Program-made: the position numbers and the translations under genes
Notes under the pieces: generated by a model
What the model was told of the DNA's origin: nothing
The model's database searches: none
The model's input: only the letters and a program-made list of their open reading frames with translations
Shown: piece after piece, positions 1 through 7,518 of the stretch
Layout: every line of letters begins with the position of its first letter
Position numbering within the stretch: the first letter of the stretch is position 1
NCBI RefSeq assembly: GCF_040546765.1
Contig: NZ_JBEPOK010000001.1
Span: forward strand, 2,418,001-2,482,000
Reading direction: 5' to 3'
Source of the DNA: Arthrobacter sp. OAP107
Lineage (GTDB): Bacteria > Actinomycetota > Actinomycetes > Actinomycetales > Micrococcaceae
DNA: 64,000 nucleotides

Positions 1-42
1 AACACCCGTCCCGCTCCCGGACCATAAGTTGCCGAAACTGCA

Positions 43-101
43 ACGCGGGGTCACTTGTCGCCCAATAAGCTCCTGCCATTGGGCGACTAATGACCCCGCG
101 T
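43..101. repeat. Long near-perfect inverted repeat (possible terminator or intergenic repeat)
   Basis: Two 24-nt arms (43-66 and 78-101) are complementary at 22 of 24 positions around an 11-nt spacer. The outer 11 bp and inner 9 bp are perfect, and the mismatches lie between them. A smaller hairpin (stems 28-32 and 40-44) abuts it on the left. It lies just past the stop of the minus-strand VOC gene, so it could terminate that transcript, but no clear T-run follows the stem. Its size also fits a dispersed intergenic repeat. Confidence 0.75.
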
Positions 102-125
102 CCCTTATTCAGGAACCGGGGACAT

Positions 126-557
126 CTAGGAAGCAGGAGCCGCTGAAGCTCCGCTGACGTTCACCAGCCACGCGATGCCGAACTTATCGGTGCACATGCC
201 AAAGATGTCGCCCCAGGGAGCCTTCTCCATCGGGACGGTGACGGAACCGCCGTCCCCGGACAGTTTGTCGTAGTAGCCTCGCAGTTCGGCCTCGTCGTCG
301 CCGCTGAGCGACACGGAGATGCTGCTCCCCGGCGTGTAGTCCATGGAATTGGGGGTGTCGGCGCCCATGAGCACGAGCCCCTTCTCCGAGGTCAGCATCC
401 CGTGCATGATCTTATCCGCCTCCGCGGGATCCTCACTGGCCTGGAACTCCCCGAAGGTGCTGAGCGCCAGGTCGCCGCCGAACACCGACTGGTAGAAGGT
501 CATGGCGTCGCGGGCGTTGTCACGGAAGCTGAGGTACGGGTTAAGCAGGGTGGACAC
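126..557 (-). CDS. VOC family protein (PhnB/glyoxalase-like)
   Basis: A 143-residue protein of the vicinal-oxygen-chelate superfamily, PhnB-like branch. It shows the usual N-terminal pattern (PYLSF, then FYQSVFGG) and a C-terminal WGDIFG...DKFGIAW block. Members are small cytoplasmic beta-alpha-beta-beta-beta proteins; many have no known substrate, so no reaction is assigned. I chose the GTG at 557 because GAAGGAGA lies just upstream and the homologous sequence begins at STLLNPYL. A longer reading frame starts at 653 but adds non-conserved residues. It is monocistronic, and the inverted repeat at 43-101 follows its stop. Confidence 0.85.
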   Translation of the reverse strand: MSTLLNPYLSFRDNARDAMTFYQSVFGGDLALSTFGEFQASEDPAEADKIMHGMLTSEKGLVLMGADTPNSMDYTPGSSISVSLSGDDEAELRGYYDKLSGDGGSVTVPMEKAPWGDIFGMCTDKFGIAWLVNVSGASAAPAS

Positions 558-683
558 GATCGGTTCTCCTTCGGCTGTACGTACGGCGCCCGGTGTGCGG
601 CGCCCGGCACTACACATGTTGCCGGAATCCGGCGCCCCTTCATAGGGGTTCACGGAAGTTCACGGGCCGTTCATAAGCGCAGG

Positions 684-1358
684 TCAGGGCCGGAAGCGGT
701 AGCCCACGCCCGCCTCGGTCAGCAGATGGCGCGGATTGCCTGTGTCCGCCTCCAGTTTGCGCCGGAGCTGCGCCATGTAGACCCGCAGGTAGTTGGCCTC
801 CTTCTCGTAGGCGGGTCCCCACACGCTGGCCAGGATCTGCTGCTGGGTGATGAGCTTCCCGGGATTCCGCACCAGCAGCTCGAGAATGCTCCACTCCGTG
901 GGAGTGAGCTTTACGGGCTCGCCATTCCGGGTGACCATCCGCCGGCCCAGGTCCACGCTGAACTCCGGCGTGTCCACCGTGGACGGCTCAGTGGCTTCCG
1001 GGGCCCGGCGCAGGAGTGCGCGAAGCCGGGCAAGTAGTTCCTCGAGCCCGAAGGGCTTGGTGATGTAGTCGTCCGCACCGGCGTCGAGGGCGTCCACCTT
1101 GTCTGATGAGCCGTGACGGGCCGAGAGCACCAGCACCGGGGCGGTGCTCCAGCGGCGGAGCTCCCGAAGCACCGCCGCGCCGTCCATGTCCGGCAGTCCG
1201 AGGTCCAGGACAACAATCCCCGGCGGGTTGCGTGAGGCAGCAATCAGGGCGGCCTCACCGTCCGCGGCAGTTTCCACTGTGTAGCCGTGCGCCTGCAGCG
1301 TGATCCGCAGGGCCTTCAGCAGATGCTGGTCATCGTCGACCACCAGGACGCCGGTCAC
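684..1358 (-). CDS. kdpE: OmpR/PhoB-type response regulator, KdpE-like
   Basis: A 224-residue regulator with an N-terminal receiver domain and a C-terminal winged helix (from about residue 125). The acidic pocket (VVDDD, residues 6-10), phospho-acceptor Asp52 in LDLGLPDMDG and Lys101 in the TKPFG turn are all present. The C-terminal half has the KdpE-style LTPTEW and ANYLRVYMAQLRRKLE pattern. Its ATG overlaps the stop of the upstream kinase gene by 4 bp, so the pair is translationally coupled. KdpE normally activates the K+-ATPase operon kdpFABC, which is absent here; the nearest candidate target is the divergent permease gene at 3.6 kb. Confidence 0.9.
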   Translation of the reverse strand: MTGVLVVDDDQHLLKALRITLQAHGYTVETAADGEAALIAASRNPPGIVVLDLGLPDMDGAAVLRELRRWSTAPVLVLSARHGSSDKVDALDAGADDYITKPFGLEELLARLRALLRRAPEATEPSTVDTPEFSVDLGRRMVTRNGEPVKLTPTEWSILELLVRNPGKLITQQQILASVWGPAYEKEANYLRVYMAQLRRKLEADTGNPRHLLTEAGVGYRFRP

Positions 1359-3370
1359 TGGGCAGTCTCCTGCGGCGAAACGGCAGGTGGGACTGCAGCA
1401 GCGGCGGAAGACCCGCCGTCGTCCCCGCCGTGTCCCGTTGCACCGTGTCCCGTCGACAGCGGAAGCCGGATGACCATGGTGAGTCCCCCGCCGGGCGTCT
1501 CCTCTGCCGCCAGGCTGCCGCCCATGGCCGAGACGAATCCCCTGGCCACGGCGAGTCCCAGGCCGACGCCGGTTGACTGGGAAAGATCGTCCAGGCGCTG
1601 GAAGGGGCGGAACATGGCCGGCACGTTGCGGTCCGGCACGCCGCGCCCGTGGTCGATGATCCGCAGTTCACCGGCCGGGTGGCCGTTGAGGACCGCGCCG
1701 CTGAGCCCGCCCGACGCCGACGTCACGGTGACGTCGGATGCCGGCGCGTATTTGACGGCGTTTTCCGCGATGTTGGCGATGACGCGCTCCAGCAGGACGG
1801 CGTCGGCGTCGACGGCGGGCAGGTTCGGCGGCAGCACTACCCGCACGCTGCCCTGCGGCAGGCCGCGCAGCGCTGCCGGAACGACGTCGAGCCAGCGGAC
1901 GGGCTTCAGCAGGGGGCGTACAGAGTCGGCCGTGATCCTGGACATGTCGAGGAGGTTCCCCACCAGGGCGTCCAGCCGGTCCGAGCATTCGTCGATGGTT
2001 TCCAACAGCTCCTGTTGCTCCTCAGGTGTGTACGTGACGGCGGTCTGCAGAAGACCGCCGACGGCGAGCTTGATACCGGCGAGCGGTGTGCGGAGGTCGT
2101 GCGAGACGGCCCGCAGGATGGCGGTGCGCATGGTGTTTCCCTCGGCCAGCCGCAGCACCTCCAGGCGGCTGGCTGCCAGCTGCTGGCGCTCCAGCTGGGC
2201 CAGCACGTGCGCGGCAAAGGCGCCCAGCAGGCTGCTGTCCGCGGCGGGCACCGTCCTGCCGAACAGTACCAGCCAGGTGTCGTCGTCGACCGGCTCCACG
2301 GTGTGCTCGGGTTCCACGGCGTCCCCGGCGAAGTCCGCGCCGTCCCGTTCAGAATCGGTCAGCTCGCCCGCGCTCGCGAGCAGCTTCCTCCGTGGGATGC
2401 TCTCCCCGTCCCGGATGGCCTCCGGGTCTCCGAAAGCCGGCGTGTCAGGGGAATCTGCCCCATTCCGGAAAGCGGGCCCGCTGTACAGCGCCGCGCCGCG
2501 GACACCGAAGACGTCCAGTGCCTGTTCCAGCAGGCTGCCCACCGTGTCCTCCGCGCGGGTGGCGCCGCGGGCCAGCTCGCCGAGTGTTGCCGCCTCGGCC
2601 CGCGCCCGGGCGGCCTCCTTGGAGCGCCGGGCAGACCTGTCCACCACGCCTGCCACGGCCACCGAGACACCCACGAACACGCCAAGGGCCAGCAGGTCCT
2701 GCGGGTCCTTGATGGCCAGCTCACCCACCGGCGGCGTCGAGAAGTAGTTGACCAGCAGGCTGCTCCAGAGCGCACCCGCCACACCCGGCCACAGGCCGCC
2801 CACGAGTGCCACGGCCACGGCCCCGGCGAGCTGGACCAGGGTGGCGGTGGCCACGCTGTGCTCGATCACGGCGAGCGCCAGCTGCATCAGGATGGGAATG
2901 GCGACCGCCAGCACGAACCCGGCGGCGACGCGCACGCGGCCAAGGTCCCGCTGCCGCCTGCGGCCCGCACCGCGCCCGGCCAGCGGATGCGGCACCACCT
3001 GCACGTCGAGGTCACAGGCACGGCGGATGATCCGCGTCTCCGTTGCGCCGGTCAGGATCCTGGACACCGGGTGTGCCCGTGACTGGCCGATGACCAGCCG
3101 GGTGGCGCCGACGTGGGACGCGAACGCGAGGAGTGCTTCGACGGGGTCGTGCGCGGCGACGGTGTGGTAGCTGCCGCCCAGATCCACCACCAGCCTGCGC
3201 TGGGATTCGAGGGCGCTGGTTGATTCGCGCGACGCGCCCTCCGCCGAGCGGATGTGCACGGCGATCAGGTCCCCGCCGCCGGCGCCGTCCAGGACCTTGA
3301 CGGCGCGGCGGATCAGGACCTCCCCCTCAAGGCCTCCCGACAGGCCAATGACGATCCGTTCCCCTGCCAT
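1355..3370 (-). CDS. kdpD: KdpD-like sensor histidine kinase, lacking the N-terminal KdpD domain
   Basis: A 671-residue membrane histidine kinase. The order is a universal-stress-protein-like domain (about residues 1-130), a cluster of about four membrane segments of the DUF4118 type (about 145-245), a GAF-like region, a HisKA box with the phospho-His in SHDLRTPL, and an ATPase with N box (NIAENAVKYA), G1 (DHGRGVPD) and GVGLGLAVARGF. Canonical KdpD is near 850-900 residues and starts with a roughly 200-residue domain carrying a P-loop; that block is missing here and the protein begins directly at the USP domain. It is coupled to kdpE by a 4-bp overlap. The stimulus is probably K+ or turgor, by family. 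Confidence 0.88.
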   Translation of the reverse strand: MAGERIVIGLSGGLEGEVLIRRAVKVLDGAGGGDLIAVHIRSAEGASRESTSALESQRRLVVDLGGSYHTVAAHDPVEALLAFASHVGATRLVIGQSRAHPVSRILTGATETRIIRRACDLDVQVVPHPLAGRGAGRRRQRDLGRVRVAAGFVLAVAIPILMQLALAVIEHSVATATLVQLAGAVAVALVGGLWPGVAGALWSSLLVNYFSTPPVGELAIKDPQDLLALGVFVGVSVAVAGVVDRSARRSKEAARARAEAATLGELARGATRAEDTVGSLLEQALDVFGVRGAALYSGPAFRNGADSPDTPAFGDPEAIRDGESIPRRKLLASAGELTDSERDGADFAGDAVEPEHTVEPVDDDTWLVLFGRTVPAADSSLLGAFAAHVLAQLERQQLAASRLEVLRLAEGNTMRTAILRAVSHDLRTPLAGIKLAVGGLLQTAVTYTPEEQQELLETIDECSDRLDALVGNLLDMSRITADSVRPLLKPVRWLDVVPAALRGLPQGSVRVVLPPNLPAVDADAVLLERVIANIAENAVKYAPASDVTVTSASGGLSGAVLNGHPAGELRIIDHGRGVPDRNVPAMFRPFQRLDDLSQSTGVGLGLAVARGFVSAMGGSLAAEETPGGGLTMVIRLPLSTGHGATGHGGDDGGSSAAAAVPPAVSPQETAQ

Positions 3371-3568
3371 GACGCCATTCTTTCACTGCCCGTCTCCCAG
3401 CTGTCACCGGCCTCTGTGCTGTCCACCGGCCCGGGCAGCACGCGCGATGGGGGTGCCTCACAACCGCGTTAAGGATCCGTCAAGATTCCGCTGCCGGCGG
3501 TTCCTGCCTTCCTGCCCGGTGCTACGTTCGGCTTTGCCCGCTGCGATAGGCAGAGGGGCACCACACGG

Positions 3569-5557
3569 ATGAAAGGCACCATGACCACCATGAGCCGCCC
3601 GCCGGCGGAACCCTCTGAGCTGCACCCTACCCGCAGGCAGCGGCTTGCCAGCTGGCTGCTGCTGGGCCTTCAGGACAGCAAGGGATCCCATCAGGGGCCC
3701 GGCGGCCGCACCATGGCGCATGAACCGAAGCATGCGTGGTGGCAGGTCATGTGCCTGACCGGCGTGGACTACTTCTCCACCCTCGGCTACCAGCCCGCCA
3801 TCGCCGCGCTCGCGGCAGGCGTCATTTCCCCGCTGGCCACGCTGGTTCTGGTAGCCGTCACGCTGTTCGGCGCACTGCCGGTGTACCGCCGCGTGGCAGG
3901 CGAGAGTTCCCACGGCGAGGGTTCCATCGCCATGCTGGAGCGGCTGCTCCCCCGCTGGGGCGGCAAGCTGTTTGTCCTGGTGCTGCTGGGCTTTGCCGCG
4001 ACGGACTTCATGATCACCATGACCCTCTCCGCCGCCGACGCCACCGCGCACCTCATCCAGAACCCCTTTGCCCCGGCCTGGCTGCAGGGGCAGGAGGTGA
4101 CGGTGACCCTCGTCCTCCTCGCCCTGCTCGCCGCCGTGTTCCTGCGGGGGTTCAAGGAGGCGATCGGGATCGCCGTCGTCCTGGTGGCGATCTATCTGGG
4201 ACTGAACGTCGTGGTGGTGGCGAGAGCCGCCGTCGAAACCCTGGGCCACCCGGCCGCCGTCGGGGACTGGTGGCAGGCCCTGGGGACATCCCACGGAAAT
4301 CCGGTACTCGCCGTCGCCATCGCGCTGCTGGTGTTCCCCAGGCTGGCGCTGGGCCTGTCCGGCTTCGAAACCGGTGTGGCGGTCATGCCGCAGGTCCGTG
4401 GCAGGGATTCGGACACGGAGGAGCATCCGGCGGGCCGCGTCGAGGGGACCCGCCGCATGCTGACCACGGCCGCGCTGATCATGAGCGCGTTCCTCATCAC
4501 CAGCAGCTTCAGCACGGTGATTCTCATTCCCGCCGCCGAATTCCAGCCCGGCGGCCAGGCCAACGGACGCGCCCTCGCCTACTTGGCCCACGAGTATCTG
4601 GGGAACGGGTTCGGCACCGTCTACGACCTCAGCACCATCGCCATCCTCTGGTTCGCCGGGGCGTCCGCCATGGCAGGGCTGCTGAACCTCGTGCCGAGGT
4701 ACCTGCCGCGGTACGGGATGGCGCCCGAGTGGGCCAAGGCCGTCCGGCCGCTGGTTCTGGTGTTTGGCGCCATTGCATTCCTGGTCACCATTCTTTTCGA
4801 AGCCGACGTCGACGCCCAGGGCGGTGCCTACGCCACCGGCGTGCTGGTGCTGATGACCTCGGCGGCAGTCGCCGTCGCCCTGTCCGCCCGGCGCCGCCGG
4901 CAGCGGGCGCGCACTGCCGGCTTCGGGCTGGTCGCCGTGGTGTTCATCTACACGACGGTGGCGAACATTGTTGAGCGGCCCGAGGGCATCCGCATCGCCG
5001 CATTCTTCATCGCGGGCATCATCGTGGTTTCGCTGCTGTCCAGGATCGGGCGGTCCTTTGAGCTGCACGCCACGCACGTGCGCCTCGACCGGACGGCCCT
5101 GGAGTTCGTCGCCGCGGATGAGAGCGGCCCCATCGGCATCATTGCGCACGAGCCGCGCCGGCTGACCGCGGAGGCATACCGGGACAAGCTGACGTCAGCC
5201 ATCGAGGTCAGCCACCTGCCGGTCCACTACCAGGCGCTGTTCCTCGAGGTGATCGTTGACGACTCCTCGGACTTCGAAACCGAACTGCAGGTGCAGGGCG
5301 TGGTGCGGCACGGTTACCGCGTACTCGAAGTTCACGGGCCGGTGGTGCCGAACACCATCGCCTCCGTGCTCCTGCACATCCGGGACGTTACCGGGCTCAT
5401 GCCCCACATCTATTTCCGCTGGACCGAGGGCAACCCGGTGGTGAACCTGCTGCGCTTCCTGTTCCTGGGGGAGGGTGAGATCGCCCCCGTCACCCGGGAG
5501 GTCCTGCGCGAAGCCGAGCCGGATGTCACCAAGCGTCCTTGGGTGCACGTGGGGTGA
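3569..5557 (+). CDS. APC-superfamily permease with long C-terminal soluble domain
   Basis: A 662-residue integral membrane protein with about 11-12 hydrophobic segments (about residues 50-490), then a roughly 170-residue soluble tail. The first membrane helix holds GVDYFSTLGYQP, which occupies the place of the substrate-binding break in APC transporters, followed by GESSHGEGS. The architecture (APC core plus cytosolic tail) recalls amino-acid permeases and the K+ transporter KimA, and the divergent kdpDE pair makes K+ uptake plausible, but the substrate is not established. Start choice is uncertain: ATGs at 3569, 3581 and 3590 are in frame, with AGAGGGG before the first and AAAGG before the second. 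Confidence 0.8.
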   Translation: MKGTMTTMSRPPAEPSELHPTRRQRLASWLLLGLQDSKGSHQGPGGRTMAHEPKHAWWQVMCLTGVDYFSTLGYQPAIAALAAGVISPLATLVLVAVTLFGALPVYRRVAGESSHGEGSIAMLERLLPRWGGKLFVLVLLGFAATDFMITMTLSAADATAHLIQNPFAPAWLQGQEVTVTLVLLALLAAVFLRGFKEAIGIAVVLVAIYLGLNVVVVARAAVETLGHPAAVGDWWQALGTSHGNPVLAVAIALLVFPRLALGLSGFETGVAVMPQVRGRDSDTEEHPAGRVEGTRRMLTTAALIMSAFLITSSFSTVILIPAAEFQPGGQANGRALAYLAHEYLGNGFGTVYDLSTIAILWFAGASAMAGLLNLVPRYLPRYGMAPEWAKAVRPLVLVFGAIAFLVTILFEADVDAQGGAYATGVLVLMTSAAVAVALSARRRRQRARTAGFGLVAVVFIYTTVANIVERPEGIRIAAFFIAGIIVVSLLSRIGRSFELHATHVRLDRTALEFVAADESGPIGIIAHEPRRLTAEAYRDKLTSAIEVSHLPVHYQALFLEVIVDDSSDFETELQVQGVVRHGYRVLEVHGPVVPNTIASVLLHIRDVTGLMPHIYFRWTEGNPVVNLLRFLFLGEGEIAPVTREVLREAEPDVTKRPWVHVG

Positions 5558-5609
5558 GCTTATTGCGCGGGTGCGTGCACCGACGGCCGCCGGGCCGTAG
5601 GCTCAACGC

Positions 5610-6230
5610 ATGGCGAAATTCTTTGATGTCCACCCCGAAGACCCCCAGCCCCGCGCGATCTCACAGATCGTGCAGCTCCTTCATTCGGGCGGGCTGATCG
5701 CCTACCCCACCGACTCCTGCTACGCCCTCGGCGCCCAGCTGGGAAACAAGGAAGCGCTGGACAGGATCCGTTCCATCCGACAGCTGGATGACAAGCACCA
5801 TTTCACGCTGGTCTGCCGGGACTTCGCCCAGCTGGGGCAGTTCGTGAACATCGGCAACGACGTGTTCCGCAGCATCAAGTCCGTCACGCCGGGCAGCTAC
5901 ACGTTCATCCTGCCCGCCACCAAGGAAGTCCCACGCAGGCTCCTGCACCCCAAGAAGAAGACCGTGGGTGTGCGCATCCCGCGGCACAACTTCGTGCAGG
6001 CGCTGCTGGCCGAACTCGGCGAACCACTGCTGTCCAGCACGCTGCTGCTGCCGGACGAGGAGGACCCGCTGACCCAGGGCTGGGAAATCAAGGAGCGTCT
6101 GGACCATGTGGTGGACGCCGTCATCGAGTCCGGCGACACCGGCGCCGAGCCAACCACCGTCGTCGACTTCTCCGGCGGCACCGCTGAGGTAGTGCGACGC
6201 GGCACCGGCGATCCGTCCCGGTTCGAGTAG
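5610..6230 (+). CDS. YciO/Sua5/YrdC family protein (L-threonylcarbamoyladenylate synthase-like)
   Basis: A 206-residue protein spanning a single YrdC domain, the same length as E. coli YciO. Visible family signatures are LIAYPTDSCYALG (near residue 30), KHHFTLVC, PGSYTFILPAT, KTVGVRIPRH and a final region ending EVVRRGTGDPSRFE. YrdC/Sua5 proteins make threonylcarbamoyl-AMP for the tRNA t6A37 modification. The YciO branch is a paralogue whose exact role is less clear, so I do not call it TsaC. It stands alone, downstream of the permease gene, and converges on the LigD-like gene. Confidence 0.85.
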   Translation: MAKFFDVHPEDPQPRAISQIVQLLHSGGLIAYPTDSCYALGAQLGNKEALDRIRSIRQLDDKHHFTLVCRDFAQLGQFVNIGNDVFRSIKSVTPGSYTFILPATKEVPRRLLHPKKKTVGVRIPRHNFVQALLAELGEPLLSSTLLLPDEEDPLTQGWEIKERLDHVVDAVIESGDTGAEPTTVVDFSGGTAEVVRRGTGDPSRFE

Positions 6231-6284
6231 GGTTTCGGTTCAGGCAGCTGGCCGCGCCATCCCGGGCAGGCGTTGCCCCGCCGG

Positions 6285-7307
6285 CTACTCCGGCTTCTTC
6301 GCCCGGCTTGGCTGCACGCGGGGCGGCTCGCCCGGCATCTTCGGATAGTCCGGCGGGAACGGCAGCTCGCCGAGTCCGTTCCTGACGTCGCGCTCCCACC
6401 ATTCGAGCAGCGTGTCGATGGTGCCCGCCTTGGTGTGCATGTCCGCCCACGGGTCCCCCACAGTTTTCAGCCTGTCCGGCACGGTGAGGATGGTGAAGTC
6501 CTTGGGGCGGACGTCCGGCAGCTCGGCCCAAGTGATCGGGCAGGACACGGACGCATGGGGCAGGGCACGCGGGCTGTATGCGCCCGCGATGGTGCGGTCC
6601 CGGTTAGCCTGGTTGAAGTCGACGAAGATGCGCTTCCCGCGTTCCTCCTTCCACCAGTTGGTAGTGACCTTGTCTGGCATGCGCCGCTCGAGCTCCCTGG
6701 CGGCGGCGATCACGGCGTGCCGGACATCGAGGAACTCGCGCGTCGGCTCTATGGGGGCATAGACGTGCAGTCCGCGGTTTCCCGAGGTTTTCAGGAAGGC
6801 GTCCAGCCCTGCCTCGGCGAGCACCTTGCGCAGTTCGAGGGCGGCGGGGATGGCGTCGTCGTAGTCGGTGCCCGGCTGGGGGTCCAGATCGATCCGCAGC
6901 TGGTCCGGGTTGTCGGAGTTGTCCGCGTGGGACGGCCACGGATGAAAAACCACCGTGTTCATCTGCGCTGCCCAGACCGCCGCAGCGGGCTCGTCCAGGA
7001 CCAGCATGGGATGCGAGCGCGCGCTCGGGAAGGTGACCTTGACCGTGCGGATGAAGTCCGGCGTTCCCTTCGGCGGGTTCTTGGAGAAGAACTGGTCGCC
7101 GTCCACGGTGTCTGAAAACCGCTGCAGCGCCACCGGCCGGTCGCCATTGGCCCGGATGAACGCCTCCCCCACATCCACGAAGTAGCGCGCCAGGTCCAGC
7201 TTGGTCAGTCCCAGGTCGGGCCACAACACCCGGCTCGGACTGGAGACGCGCATTTCCCGGGGGCCGTGGGGCCCGTCGACACTGATGGTGGTCTGTTCAC
7301 TGGCCAT
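6285..7307 (-). CDS. LigD-type primase-polymerase domain, stand-alone
   Basis: A 340-residue protein covering only the archaeo-eukaryotic primase-like polymerase domain of bacterial NHEJ LigD. The divalent-metal site is visible as Asp140 and Asp142 in RIDLDPQPG and Asp230 in IFVDF. Ser175 and His181 lie in TSGNRGLHV, the nucleotide-binding loop. Family knowledge says these domains add short RNA-like or gap-filling patches during end joining. Neither a ligase nor a Ku gene lies next to it in this window, so partners would be elsewhere. The tail after about residue 320 is proline- and lysine-rich. The ATG at 7307 fits the conserved N-terminus. Confidence 0.92.
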   Translation of the reverse strand: MASEQTTISVDGPHGPREMRVSSPSRVLWPDLGLTKLDLARYFVDVGEAFIRANGDRPVALQRFSDTVDGDQFFSKNPPKGTPDFIRTVKVTFPSARSHPMLVLDEPAAAVWAAQMNTVVFHPWPSHADNSDNPDQLRIDLDPQPGTDYDDAIPAALELRKVLAEAGLDAFLKTSGNRGLHVYAPIEPTREFLDVRHAVIAAARELERRMPDKVTTNWWKEERGKRIFVDFNQANRDRTIAGAYSPRALPHASVSCPITWAELPDVRPKDFTILTVPDRLKTVGDPWADMHTKAGTIDTLLEWWERDVRNGLGELPFPPDYPKMPGEPPRVQPSRAKKPE

Positions 7308-7518
7308 GGGGACAACCTACCCCGCGAGGCCCGCGGCGTCAGCAGTACGCCTGCCGCGATTCGTGCCGCTGTCCATGGCCGGCGGACCGCTCAGGTGGGT
7401 CCCGCCGTCGGGCCTCAAGAAACTTCTCCGTGCGCTCTGGGCACCGGCGGGGCCATCTGTAAGGATGAAAACACCGGGCGCCGGCAGGCGCAGAACACCC
7501 TCGAAGGAGACCCGTTCC

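Noticed and set aside
1649..3082. 477-codon frame opposite kdpD
   Set aside because: Low-complexity Gly/Asp/Gln/Arg-rich shadow frame; kdpD is intact on the other strand.
3371..3568. Possible c-di-AMP (ydaO-type) riboswitch before the permease gene
   Set aside because: I could not find the conserved core elements or paired stems of that riboswitch.
3458..5149. Long antisense open frame (563 codons) opposite the permease gene
   Set aside because: It has the His/Gln/Gly/Asp-rich composition that results from reading high-GC coding DNA backwards, and no family motifs. The sense frame is a clear membrane protein.
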